A DNA stretch of 64,000 nt from Stromatinia cepivora (Eukaryota; Ascomycota; Leotiomycetes; Helotiales; Sclerotiniaceae). Numbering within the stretch: the first letter of the stretch is position 1; every line of letters starts with the position of its first letter. The notes under the pieces are model-generated. The model made no database searches. It worked only from the letters and a program-made list of their open reading frames with translations, and was not told where the DNA came from. This document shows, piece by piece, positions 46,846 through 58,200 of this stretch. The position numbers and the translations under genes are program-made. Location: the NCBI GenBank assembly GCA_014898415.1, contig RCTD01000014.1:1364001-1428000 (forward strand). The letters are read 5' to 3'.

Positions 46846-48379
46846 ATGTCTGCCGAGGAACCATCAGTGGCCACTAGCCCCGCAAACGCTGTCAAGTCAA
46901 AGGCAGGAAGTGCAGAGTCTGCGCCTTCTTCAATACAAGCTAAATCCCCGAGTACGAAGTTAGGAAATGTAAAGGAAGCTGCGACACCCACCCCTGATGG
47001 AGGAAAGCTGTCGGCGGCGGAATTGAAAAAGAAGGCAAAGGAAGAGAAAGCCGCACGCAGAGCTGCAGCAGTACAGAGTAAGGCAGGGAGCGAGAATGCG
47101 AATCCTGCGCCGGCAGCAGCAGGACAGAAAAATGAACCCGCGAAAGGAGGAAAATCTCAGCCCAAGAAAGGTGCAGAAGTACGAAACCTACCAGCCAGAG
47201 GAGCGCCGACAAAATCTTCTCCGGTTATAGAAGTGCCGAAGGTGGAAGACAAAACGGTCGATCTATTCAGACATTTATACAAACCTCGGACAACTTCAAT
47301 TGCTGAGGCAGGCAAAGATGTTCATCCTGCAGTGCTTGCCCTTGGGCTGCAAATGAGCAATTACATAATATGTGGCAGTTGCGCAAGACTGGTGGCAACA
47401 CTGCAAGCATTTAAAAGGGTGAGTTTATGCTTCATGATTTATTTTACGTATTTGTCGGTGTCTAGCAATTTCCTTCTGATAGTTACGAATCTATTACCAC
47501 TTTCTTACCGTCTTCTAGGTTGTCGAATCTTATAAAACCCCTGTTGGGGCAAGTCTCACACGTCATTTCATACCGCATGTTCTTTCTCCTCAGATTGAAT
47601 ACTTAGCTTCTTGTCGGCCCCTTTCAGTATCTATGGGTAATGCTATTCGCCATCTTAAACTGGAGATATCGAAAACCGACCCAGACCTGTCGGAAGCTGA
47701 CGCGAAGGAGAACGTTTGCGATGCTATTGATGTCTTTATGCGCGAGAGGATTACTTTTGCTGATAAAGTTATCGCCGATACTACTGCGGAGAAGATTAGA
47801 GATGGTGACGTTATATTGACTTATGCGAAAAGCAGTCTGGTGCAGAAAGCACTAGTGAAAGCTCACGAAATGGGTAAGAAATTTAGAGTCATTGTGGTTG
47901 ACTCTAGACCTTTACATGAGGGCAAGCACTTGGCATCAGCACTTGTCAGTCTAGGCATCGAAGTCAAGTACTGTCTGATTCATGGATTAAGTCACAACAT
48001 CCAAGATGTGACAAAAGTTCTGTTAGGTGCTCACGCAATGACGAACAACGGACGATTATATTCGAGGATAGGAACAGCTTTGGTCGCCATGGAAGCTTCC
48101 AACGCTGACAAGCCGGTCATTGTTCTTTGCGAGACCATCAAGTTCACTGACAGAGTAGCTTTGGATTCGATTGTCCTTAATGAGATTGCGCCAGCAAATG
48201 AGCTCGTGATTGCTGGAGGACCATTGGAGAATTGGATGGATGTTAAGAAACTCCAACTTTGCAATCCAATGTACGATGTCACACCGGCTGAGTATATTCA
48301 GATGATTGTTACGGAGTCAGGAAGTATACCAACAACTTCGGTACCAGTGCTTCATAGACTAGTAAACGAAGCTCAATAG
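46846..48379 (+). CDS. GCD2: Translation initiation factor eIF2B delta subunit
   Basis: Two exons (46,846-47,418 and 47,519-48,379) with a 100-bp intron (donor GTGAGT, acceptor TCTAG) give 477 residues. The first 145 residues are Ala/Lys/Pro-rich, with a KKKAKEEKAARRAA coiled patch typical of the delta subunit. The C-terminal Rossmann-like IF-2B domain has HPAVLALGLQMSNYIICGSCAR, VLSPQIEYLASCRPLSVSMGNAIRHLK, DGDVILTYAKSSLV, FRVIVVDSRPLHEGKHLA, HAMTNNGRLYSRIGTALVA, VIVLCETIKFTDRV and LCNPMYDVTPAEYIQMIVTE. It is a regulatory subunit of the eIF2 GDP/GTP exchange factor that senses eIF2-alpha phosphorylation. A CTAG at 47,462-47,465 is an alternative acceptor but lacks the conserved continuation. 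Confidence 0.96.
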
Positions 48380-48768
48380 TACGTTAAGATATTGGAATTT
48401 AAAAAGTATCAAGAGAAGCATGATTTCGTAGAGCAGGTGTTGGAAGGCGTTTAAAAAGGGATTTTGATGATATTAAGATTTACACCTGATGTATGATAGT
48501 GTGATGGCTGGATAGAATGAAAGGCAATGTTCGAGCTTCCTTACTTCAATTTGGTATAAACTTAATGAGCCAGATTGAGACCTACCCTGATGTGCTTCTT
48601 ACATCTTGAATGTGTATGATATTTCTTTCTCATTGACCAATTGCCCGCAAAGCTTTGTACAAATCTCACATCTGACCTCGATTTCTTATTCTCCGCTGCC
48701 CATCCATTCCGTTCGTAATCCCATATTCGTCTCGTTTCAAAATCCACATCATGCTTCCAATAGGTACC
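48380..48768. other. Convergent intergenic region
   Basis: The 3' flanks of the eIF2B delta gene (+) and the small complex I-type gene (-). Nothing further is seen. Confidence 0.4.
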
Positions 48769-49119
48769 CTACGACTCCTCAGCAGCCCCCTCCCTCTCCT
48801 TCCTCCTCGCCCTTTTCTCCAAAATAGCTGTCCGTCTTGCTCCAAGAATAGCCTGTTGTCGATTCTCAACCCCCTGCATCCAATATCCGAACGAAGCACC
48901 GACACCGCCGAAAACAGGGTAGACCCAGAGGGATTGTCGGTTGAAGAAAGGTCGCATTTCGAGGCCGAGTTGCCATGCGCGGACAGCGAGGCCTAGGGAT
49001 GTGTGTTAGTGAAATTGAAGAGAAAGAAGTATATGCGGGGAAAATGGCTAGTAAGAGGAGGGGCAGAGGGAAGAAGGGAAGATACCGAAGCCGGTCCAGA
49101 AGAGAACTTTATGAACCAT
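48769..49119 (-). CDS. Small mitochondrial membrane protein, probable complex I accessory subunit (NUXM-like)
   Basis: Two exons (49,119-49,086 and 48,992-48,769) with a 93-bp intron (branch CTAAC, acceptor CCTAG) give 85 residues. It starts MVHKVLFWTGFGLAVRAWQLGLEMRPFF, followed by a second hydrophobic stretch (LWVYPVFGGVGASFGYWM) and a basic C-terminal helix (ARRTAILEKRARRKERE). Two short membrane segments with this start resemble the fungal complex I accessory subunit called NUXM in Yarrowia, which would sit in the membrane arm of NADH dehydrogenase in the inner mitochondrial membrane. The identification is from memory of the motif and needs confirmation. Splicing is well supported because it joins G-LAVRAWQ in phase. 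Confidence 0.68.
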
Positions 49120-49500
49120 GTTTTATTTATGATATGAAGTGAGCTTTTTAGTGGATAATTGTAGATATGACTTTGGCGGACGCTTTGCAGTCGGGATTAA
49201 AGACCTGCAGATGCGTGTGAGGGGTGGTGTAGTCACAATTACGGCTTCTGCTCCAGGATACACTCGTATGGTGGTGGTTGAAGGTCACTTTAGCTGGCAC
49301 TAGCGCGATTGGCCGATTGGTGACACGTGATCGCGTTTATTGAATTCCATCGCGGACAACTTACTTTGAGTACTTGGTTTTGATCTTGTTTGTTCATCTC
49401 TTTTTTAATTTGGTAAAAATTCTTGATACTTTCAATCTTTCAATATGAAGTAGCGGTCGAAAATACTTCGAGAAATTTAATTCGACACCACGAACAGAGA
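49120..49500. promoter_or_regulatory. Divergent promoter with palindromic E-box
   Basis: A 381-bp interval between two divergent genes. CACGTG (49,324-49,329, within GACACGTGATCGCG) is the bHLH/Cbf1-type core. Cbf1-type sites often sit in promoters of respiratory and chromatin genes, but binding here is not shown. Confidence 0.4.
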
Positions 49501-51972
49501 ATGGCGACGATGGCATCTGCGTACAAAAAAGATGGTGGACATTCTGGACCTCCACCGCGAAAGAAAGTAAAAACTTCAGAATTACCACTTGCATCTGCGA
49601 CGAGAGCCGCCATTGAAGGATTGGCTCATACATATAAGAAAAAGGGTACTTATGATGAGTTGAGGACTAAGATTTGGCAAGAATTGGAGAAAGGTGTATG
49701 TATTTCGAAACCATTTATAAGTTCTATTTGCGCCGCCAGGCTTCTGGGAATAGGCGTCTACTCTTTTGAATGATCGTCAGTATGCTAACGAGTGGTCATA
49801 CAGGATTTTGAGGATGAGTTTACGAGTTCTTTATTGAGTGTTGCGGAAGAGCAATTAGAGAAGGACCCCGGACAATTACTCAGGTTGGAGCGCAGTAAGG
49901 CTACGTTACTTATTGAGGGAGCTGTAGATCGTGCGGGTATCTATCAATCTGCGGAGGCGACAATCGACAAATTAATTCAAGCATATATTCCAGAGATTGA
50001 GGAAGGGGTTCGCACGATTCGTAAAAGTGATATTGGGGAAGATGCGGCGGAAAAAGAGTTTTTGAGAGGAGGCAAAACAGATGAGCAGTATGCGGAGGAT
50101 GCTGCGAAGAAGAGAGCGGCGAGGGAGAAGGCTAGGGAAGAGTTGAGAGAGAAGGAAAAGGCGATTGCGGACGAGAAGAGAAAACAGGAGAAACTGAAGA
50201 GGAGAGAGGAGGAGAAGAGAATTGAGGCTGATCAGGAGAAGAAGAGGGAGGCTAGAAAGAAGGCGGAGTTGGAGGCGGAAGAGGAGAGGGAGAGAGAACG
50301 GGAGAGAGAACGGGGGAAGGAGGATAAGGAGAGAAGGGAAAGGAGGGAGAGGGATCGCGCTAGAGATCGAGACCGCGATCATGGCCGTGATCGCGAGAGA
50401 GAACGGGACAGAGAACGCGATCGCGATCGCGACCGGGACCGCGATAGAGATAGGGGCCGGGATAGAGATAGAGATGACCGAAGAAGAAGATATGATGACG
50501 ATAGGCGCAAAGATTCTGCCGGTCTCCGGACGCCAGCCTCGAAGCCAGAATTATCCAAGGAAGAAATTGAACGACTCGAACAAGAGGCTCTTAATGATCT
50601 TTTGAAGGAGGGTAAGAAGGTTGCTCAACGGTCTAGACATCAATTGGAGTTGGAGATTGATGAGACCTTGGCACCACCTCCTCGAAAGGCAATGCCTGCC
50701 TCAGCCATCAAACCAATATCTCGAGATACTCCGGCCAAGACAACTGAACTTAAGAAGACCGCAGTTGCCAAGCTCAAGGAGGAATCCGGTTCGAAGATAC
50801 CTCAAGTCGCTGATGCAAAACCAAATGTAGAAAAGGCGAAGGAGTCCAGTCACGACAAAGGAGGTAGTCAAGGAGCTAAAACCCCTGAGGTCGCTAAGGA
50901 TGCCACTAAGGTTAAGGACGAGACTAAGGCCAGGGAAGAACCCAAGACTACAGAAGCAAACCATGATCGCAAAGACAAGGACGAGCGCTCACGTCGTGGA
51001 AGTCGAGATCGGGATGATAGAAAACGACGGGATAGCAGAGACCGGGATCGCGACCGAGATAGAAGAGACAGTCGAGACCGGGATCGAAGTGATTATCGAA
51101 GACGTAGGTTAAGTAGAGACCGCGATGATAGACGGGATAGGGATCGTGTTCGATCAAGATCTCGAGACCGACGAAGAAGTTACAGATCGCGAAGTCGTGA
51201 CCGATTGGGTGACCGAGACCGTGATACGAGACGTGCAGAGAGCAGTGTAACCAGGACAAGCACTTCAAACCTCGATGCAGAATCTTTCAAAGTTGCTGCA
51301 GCACAAGCGAGAGCAGAGGAAGCTAGAAAGTGGAACGAGGAACGAAAAAATCAACCACTGTTACCTAGTTTATCAGCGAGGAAGGAAGAGGCTGTCGCTT
51401 CTACGCCTAGAGCGAAGGATGATGCCAAAATGAGCAGTCCTATTTCGACTAAAAAACGAGAAACTTCTCGAGATAGGGAAAGTCATAGAAGAGAATCCCG
51501 CGTGAGAAGTAGATCACCTGCCGCGAGACGAAGTAGTCGGATTGAGAGGAGCACTAGTCCGATTAATATCGATCGTTATGTACCGGGTGCAACTGAACGA
51601 AGGGAAAGTGCAGCAGGGAGGAGTTCACCCAGGAAGAGGGAGAGGAGTAGAGATAGGGAAAAGGAGAAGAGACCGAGAGATGATGATAGGGCGAGGAGGA
51701 GGAGTCGCTCGCCAGATGACAGGAGGGATAGAGAAAGAGATGGGCATGCTAGGAGGTATAGGAGTCGAAGTAGGGATAGGGACAGGAGGAGAGAGCGAAG
51801 TAGGAGTAGGGATAGAGACAGGGATCGGAAGAGGGAAAGGAGTAGGAGTCGAGATAGGAAGGAGAGGGATAGGGATCGAGGGGATAGAGATAGAGATCGT
51901 GACAGAGACAGAGACCGAGAGAGGAAAAGGGATAGGAGTAGGGAAAATAAGAGGGAATCGAGGCGGGATTAA
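49501..51972 (+). CDS. Shg1/BOD1-domain protein (COMPASS subunit) with long RD/RS-rich tail
   Basis: Two exons (49,501-49,695 and 49,804-51,972) with a 108-bp intron (donor GTATGT, acceptor ATACAG) give 787 residues. Residues about 35-130 form a BOD1/SHG1 domain: AAIEGLAHTYKKKGTYDELR, KIWQELEKG-DFEDEFTSSLLSVAEEQL, SKATLLIEGAVDRAGIYQSAEATIDKLI. Shg1 is a small subunit of the Set1/COMPASS H3K4 methyltransferase. A charged coiled-coil-like stretch follows (about 165-245), then a long low-complexity tail rich in RD, RE and RS dipeptides (about 245-300 and 440-787), much like splicing-factor RS domains. Yeast Shg1 lacks such a tail. The repetitive GA-rich DNA keeps other frames open by chance. Nuclear location is expected. 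It ends 269 bp from the 3' end of the convergent PKS gene. Confidence 0.85.
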
Positions 51973-52241
51973 ATTAAGTGTCTTTGCTCCTATAGGATGG
52001 GGAAGAGAAAGCAAGGAAATGGATATCGTTGTTTAGGAATACACAATAGCGAGCCTGTACGCGATCACGAGAATGGGCAGCATTCATTCTACTTTTATAT
52101 CGAGTAACATAATAATGTAATAGAGCGGCGGATGGATACAGAACAGAGGACATTGTCAAAATTCAGGATCCAAACAGTTGTGAAAGTCGCTTCTCCAAAT
52201 TCTCGATATCTGTCTCCAATTGCCCTGGCCATAGAAAGGAA

Positions 52242-55200
52242 TTAATCTTGCTTTTCAGTCTTCTTCAGAATCGCCTCCACTAGTTTACTTTTACCAGCGA
52301 CCAGGGCCCCAATGTCCCGGAATGTTACCTCTCCTAATATCTCGAACACTGCGACATCGGCGTCAAGCTTCTGGTTAAACCAATTTCTCAACTCAACAGC
52401 GATTAGCGAGTCGACCCCGTATATATGCATAGGTCGAGAGGAATCCAAATTCTCCATAGGGACGGCCAGGGCATTGCTTAACCTCTGCATCAGTGCATTG
52501 GCAATAATGTTGGCCGCTTCCGTTTCTGAAGCTACGCCATGTAGTTGGCTGGTCACATCAGTAGCCACACCTTCTTTGGCATCTGTCTTCCCTTGTTCGT
52601 TGATATTCCATGTTCCTTTGAACATCGGCCGCGTCATCATGGCGGGCACCTCAGCGCCTCGCGCCTTTATCGACGAGGGGGTGTCAATGCCAACAATAAT
52701 CTGAGATCTCAGTGGAGTCTCCGGTACACTTAAGGACGGATCACAGTGATGTTCAAGTAACGCAAACATCTCCTCTTGCTTGATACCAACCAAGTATCCA
52801 GTACCAAGCAATGCTGTTCTTACCGCGGTGTTATCTCTCAAGACGCCATCGTCTATCATGACGCCTAGATTGAATGTGGTGGCTTTCTCGCCAATCTTGT
52901 TGCGGTAATGTACGAATGCGTCTTGGTAGGCACAGGCGGCGCTGTAATTGACTGACGCCGTCCCACCAATGGCACCAGAAATAGAAGAGTACACAATGAA
53001 GTGGTCCAAGCCTTTTGGGAGGAGAATATGCAAGTTCCAGGTTCCGGATACTTTGCATTTATTTGCTCCTACCCAGTCCCCGTAGGTCATATTCTCGAAA
53101 ACGCTACTCTAAAATTCTGTTAGCATCTAATGTAGCTAGCAAACGAATACAAAATAAAGACTCACCCTCAGCACCATGGCTGATTGGATGCAACCCTTGA
53201 TAGGCGGCATTTTTTGATCAAGAGCCTCTAGGACTGACTCCAGAGATTTGAAATCAGAAATATCGCATAATGGTGTCTCCACCCGTACGCCTTGAGCCTG
53301 TAAGCTTAAGATGCATTGCGTTGCCTCTTCTGAAGTGGGACCAGACCGCGAGAGCAAGATCAGATTCTTAGCTCCACGATCAGCCATCCATTGTGCCGTA
53401 CTTCGTCCGATGCCACCAAGTCCTCCAGCGATCACATAAGTTGCATTTTCCGGAAAAGTCCACGAAAGTGGTCTCTTGAGTGAAGCCTACTCTTGTGAGA
53501 AAGGTTGTGTTTGCAATAGAATACGCTTAAGCTTACCTTGATGATATCCGGCCCTCTAAACTCAATGACTGTCTTACCGGAGTTCTTCCCACTCTGTAAA
53601 TACCTGAAGGCTTTCTCAACCTCACCAATTCCATAAATATGAACAGGTTGTGGAGGACGGATTTTGTTATCGAAAAGTAAAGTGGTTATACTATTTTTAA
53701 GATCCAAGAGAAGACCCGGTCGATATTTCTGAGCCTCATTTAAGTCAATGGCATGGAAAGAAGCGTTTCGGGAAAATGGAAGCATAGGTAGATTGCCATT
53801 TGCCAAGATGTCTTTCTTGCCGATTTCAAGGAATCGCCCGAAGGGTGCAATGCATTGCCATGTATCGACAAGAAGATCACCACTGAGCGAATTTAAAACA
53901 ACGTCAACACCGCCGCGATCACCAGTCATTCGTTGAACACCCTTCACAAACAAAGCGTTGCGACTATAGAAAATATGATCTGCCGGTATTTGAAACAGGC
54001 TGATAAGTAAATCCTTTTTGGACTTTGACCCCACGGTCACGAAAATTTCGGCGCCCAAAAGTTTCGCTATTTGAATAGCAGCTTGCCCTGTTCCACCTGC
54101 TGCAGAATGTATCAAAATCGATTCGCCCTCCCTCAGTTGGGCTACATGTACAAGTGCATAGTACGCCGTAGTGAAGACCACAGGAAGCGCGGCTGCTTCT
54201 GTAAAGCTCATATAGTTGGGGATAGGAATAACATTACTCGCATTGCAGCGAGCATAGGTCTGATAAGTTTCAAGTGTGCTTGCGCATACCCTATCGCCCA
54301 CTTTCAATTCAGTCGCATGGGAGCCGATGCGGTAAATGGTACCAGAACACTCAAAACCGAAGCTCATGCTAGGTATACGACCTAAGGCGATAAGGCAGTC
54401 TCTGAAATTGACACCACTGGCTTCAACTTTGATTTCGATCTCATCGGTTGCTAAATCCGTGCCAGCAGCACTATCCTCAACGAACTCGAGAGTGTCTAAG
54501 AGTCCAGGGGTACTGATGCTGAGAGCTACAGGAGGTGCACTGGAAAACTCGTAGTCGCTGCGTGGTTTTTCTTCTGCATTATCAGAAAGCTTCTGATTCA
54601 TGTAATCTGCATCAATGATTCGATCAATACAGATCATACCGTTTCGTTCTACGTATTCCTGTTCGCAGTCCTTGACAGGGGTTGTGGAGACTTTTTGGTA
54701 GACCTCAAAAACCTTATTTGCGAGGTGTGTAGGGTTGGTTGAGGAAACCTCAAATGAGAGAGATATAAACTTGAGCCTAACATTTTCCATTCGCAGTGCG
54801 CGGAAAGCCCCTTGAACGAGTGCGTATTCTGGCAAGTCAGGTCTTTCCCCCCCTCCTTTGCAAACCCAGAGAATGTTCTCAAAGGCCAGGAACATTGCTT
54901 TGATGTCTTCGAAATCGGGTTCGGTCATTTCTCGAAGCATAGGTCTATCGAGTTCTAAAAGTACGATGCCGAATGCACTATTGCCCTCAAAAGTAGCGGC
55001 CTCTTTGAGTGTCACGGAGAGGATGTTTTCGGTCCCTGCGGATCGCAATTTATCACGCAGGAGTTCATAGATCTTTCTCTGCAAATCAGATTGAGGATCG
55101 AGAACAACCACCGTTGGAAGGAACGGAATTATATTTGAGGTGTCCCCACCAGCCGTGGAGACTAGTGCGCTATGCTCATGGCATTCTTCTTCTTCATAGT

Positions 55201-58200
55201 CTTTGAAATTAAAATCAAGACCGGAGAACCCGGAACTTTTCAACACCTTATCCCATACACCATCTGAGATGCCAGCACTGAAACTGCGATACTTGTCGTT
55301 AAACCGCCACCATCCAGGTAGTAAGCCAAACGCAAAGTTCGTTCGAACAACCTCAGGAACAGTTAACTCGAAAAGCATAAGCTTTCCTCCTGGTTTTAGC
55401 AACTTCCTAACGTTTTTCATCGTAACATCAAGATCCTGAGTTGCATGAAGAACGTTATCTGCAATAATGCAATCGTAACTCTCTGTCTCGAACCCTTGAT
55501 GCGCTGGATCTTTTTCTATATCCAATACTTTGAAGGTTACCATGTCTGAAAAGTTCTGGAACAATGGAGCCGCACCTTCGAAAAAACCGGCCGAGATATC
55601 TGTGTATGTGTAATGCGCGAAACGAGGTATGCCGACACGAGGATCACGAGCGCCATTCTGTGCAAGAACATCGAGGAGGTAGTTTGTCATCCCCCCAGTA
55701 CCTGCCCCAATCTCCAATATGTTCATATTTGGATGCTTGTGGGTGAGGATATCGAGATAGGCGAGAGTTTTGGATAAACCATTAGTAGACTTGTATAACT
55801 CCCTATAATAGTCCTTTACCAATGGTTCCTTGAACATGAGTTCAAGAGCATCAACTTTCCCTGTGAGGATATCGCGAAGATTCCTTGACAGCACAGCATA
55901 GAGCTTCCCTCTCACATTAATATGGTCCAGGCGGTTCAAGAGTTTTTCGTAGAACACATCGTCACCGATATGTTCCTCGACATTAACCGCTCCGTTACGC
56001 ATTTCCGAACTATTGAGCTTGCTCTTTTCGTATTGCATCCATTCGAAAAATTTATGATGGTGCGGCTTCAGCTCCGCGACTTCAGAGTTTGTCATCTGGT
56101 TTAAAGTTCTCAAAATACAGAGATATAGCAATAGTTTGACATCGTGATCCAGTTGGAATGGAGCAGGCTGAATATCATAGGACGTGGAAACATATTGAAT
56201 GAGCTCTTCTTTGGAAAGTAGTTCGATGTCCGGCCTATAATCAAAATTCCAGGAGAGATGGCAATTCTGTTTGTCCGCCGACTTGTCCGTTTGCTCCAAG
56301 AATTTGCCTTCGAGCCCATCAAGGATAATGACAGGACCAAGTGCTTGATTTTCAAACGCTACTGCATCTACTCGTGTGCCGGTGGCGCCATTCATAGCAG
56401 ATTTTGCATAGGTAGGCATCATGGAGGATCCAGGAGCGTTTATTTTCCCTTCGGCCACCCATAATTTACGCAGCCCAACTATTACACTCGGATTGATTTT
56501 TGAAGTCTCTCCTACCAAAGCCAAGAGACCTAACTGGAAGAGCCCGTCAAGTGAAGTCGGATGAATCGTGAAGTCCGTTTGTTGGAATTCCCTTACTTTA
56601 GATACCCAACTATCGAGCGTGATATCACCAACACATTCCATGTTTTGACCGTACGAACCGTTCCTAATTGTTTGATGAGCAGTTCCGAAGTCGATTCCGT
56701 TCTCTTTAAGTGTTGGGTAGAAGCGTTCCATATCTACTTTTTGGCAGCTGGATGCGCGAATACGCGAGAGTTCCATTTGATGATGCTCATCACTTAAAGA
56801 ATGTTCGAGCCCGTTATCGACCTCATCCCCGACCTCGAAATGAGTTACTCGGACTTGGCCTCGACATACCTCGACCCAGTTGTCATTCTCAGGGGTATAA
56901 ATACGGAAATCGGACCATGTTATCTCTCGGTCGGAGGCAAGTCCGCATGGCCGGAGGTAAAATTCTATTTCGGTTCCATCTGGATCGGAAGGAATAGTAA
57001 GAGCTCGGGATACGACGACATTTTGGACAAGGAATCCTGAAATGGCCTTGTTAGACCTCAACTTGGCCATTATTTTTGCTGCTTCTATGGCCATGACCAG
57101 CATAGCGGATGCAGGAAGAATGCATGCATTGGCGATTTTGTGGTCTTCAATCCAAGGGTCTTCCGAAAGCTTAATTCGACGTCTCCATTTCGCTTCTTGG
57201 GAATTCCAATCTGGTACTGGCGTTCCTAAGAAGTCGTTCCGAGGAATTTTGCGAAATCTATGACCTCTGCTAAGACGAGATTCACGCCAGTAGGATCTAG
57301 AGTGATCAAAAGGATATTCCGGTAAGTCTGTTAGTGGGGTAAATAGACGGGGTCCTCTGGAGTTCTGCTCGTTCAAAGCCTGGATGCTCATGCTGTGGCC
57401 ACGACAATAAAGATTCCCAAGAGCTTCAAACATCGAAGTGTTTGAATTGGCATTGCGTATTAGAATGGAGTGATATCCTATAGCTGAAGTCTTACCAAAT
57501 AGCTTGAGGGCATCTTTTATAGGCCCTTGTAACGCTGAATGAGGTCCAATCTCTAGGACATCATCGAAAAAGTCCTTTGAATTATTGTACGAAATTGACC
57601 CATATTTGGACATACGTAATGATGCAGCACACGAAATAGCGTCGAGGAATCTCACTGGGGATACCATATTTTCTACCCAGTAGCCTGGCTGACGCAGTCG
57701 ATCACTGCTGACCACGTCGCCGGTAACAGAAGAGACCATGGGAATAAGTTTTGCAGAAGTGTGTGAAGACAAATTACCCAATTTCTCCGAATATGCCGCA
57801 GCTACAGCATTCATATGATGGGAGTGATATGCGACGTCAACCAATAATTTCCGGGAGAAGATACTCTCTTTCTCTAGGATCTCATTGAGGTAGTTTATTT
57901 GTTCGATATCACCTGTAATTGTAACATTACTAGGGCTGTTGATGCATCCTACGAGAATCCCAGAGTATCCGAATTCTGCTTCAACGCGGGCGAGGTATGG
58001 TAGAACTTGTTTAGCAGACAGACCAGCTGAAAGCATTCCGCCTTGAATCGTTTTGTCTTCAACCACTTTCGATGATATCAACCCTCTGTGATAAGCAATG
58101 CTCATAGCTGAATGCTTATCTAGAGCGCCAACACAATATCTAACGCTTTCGTAAGCTTGTGGTGATGCCCTCGAAAAGGGAAATGACTTACGCAGCTGCA

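Noticed and set aside
50222..52036. Long open frames in other frames and on the other strand of the SHG1-type gene
   Set aside because: The GA-rich RD/RS-coding DNA avoids stops in several frames. The Shg1 domain fixes the true frame.
58140..58191. Reading straight through the PKS from 58,222, or a 22-nt intron there
   Set aside because: Reading through loses the [11 protein letters not shown] continuity, and 22 nt is too short for splicing. The 52-nt intron (GTAAGT...GTTAG) joins the AT domain in phase.
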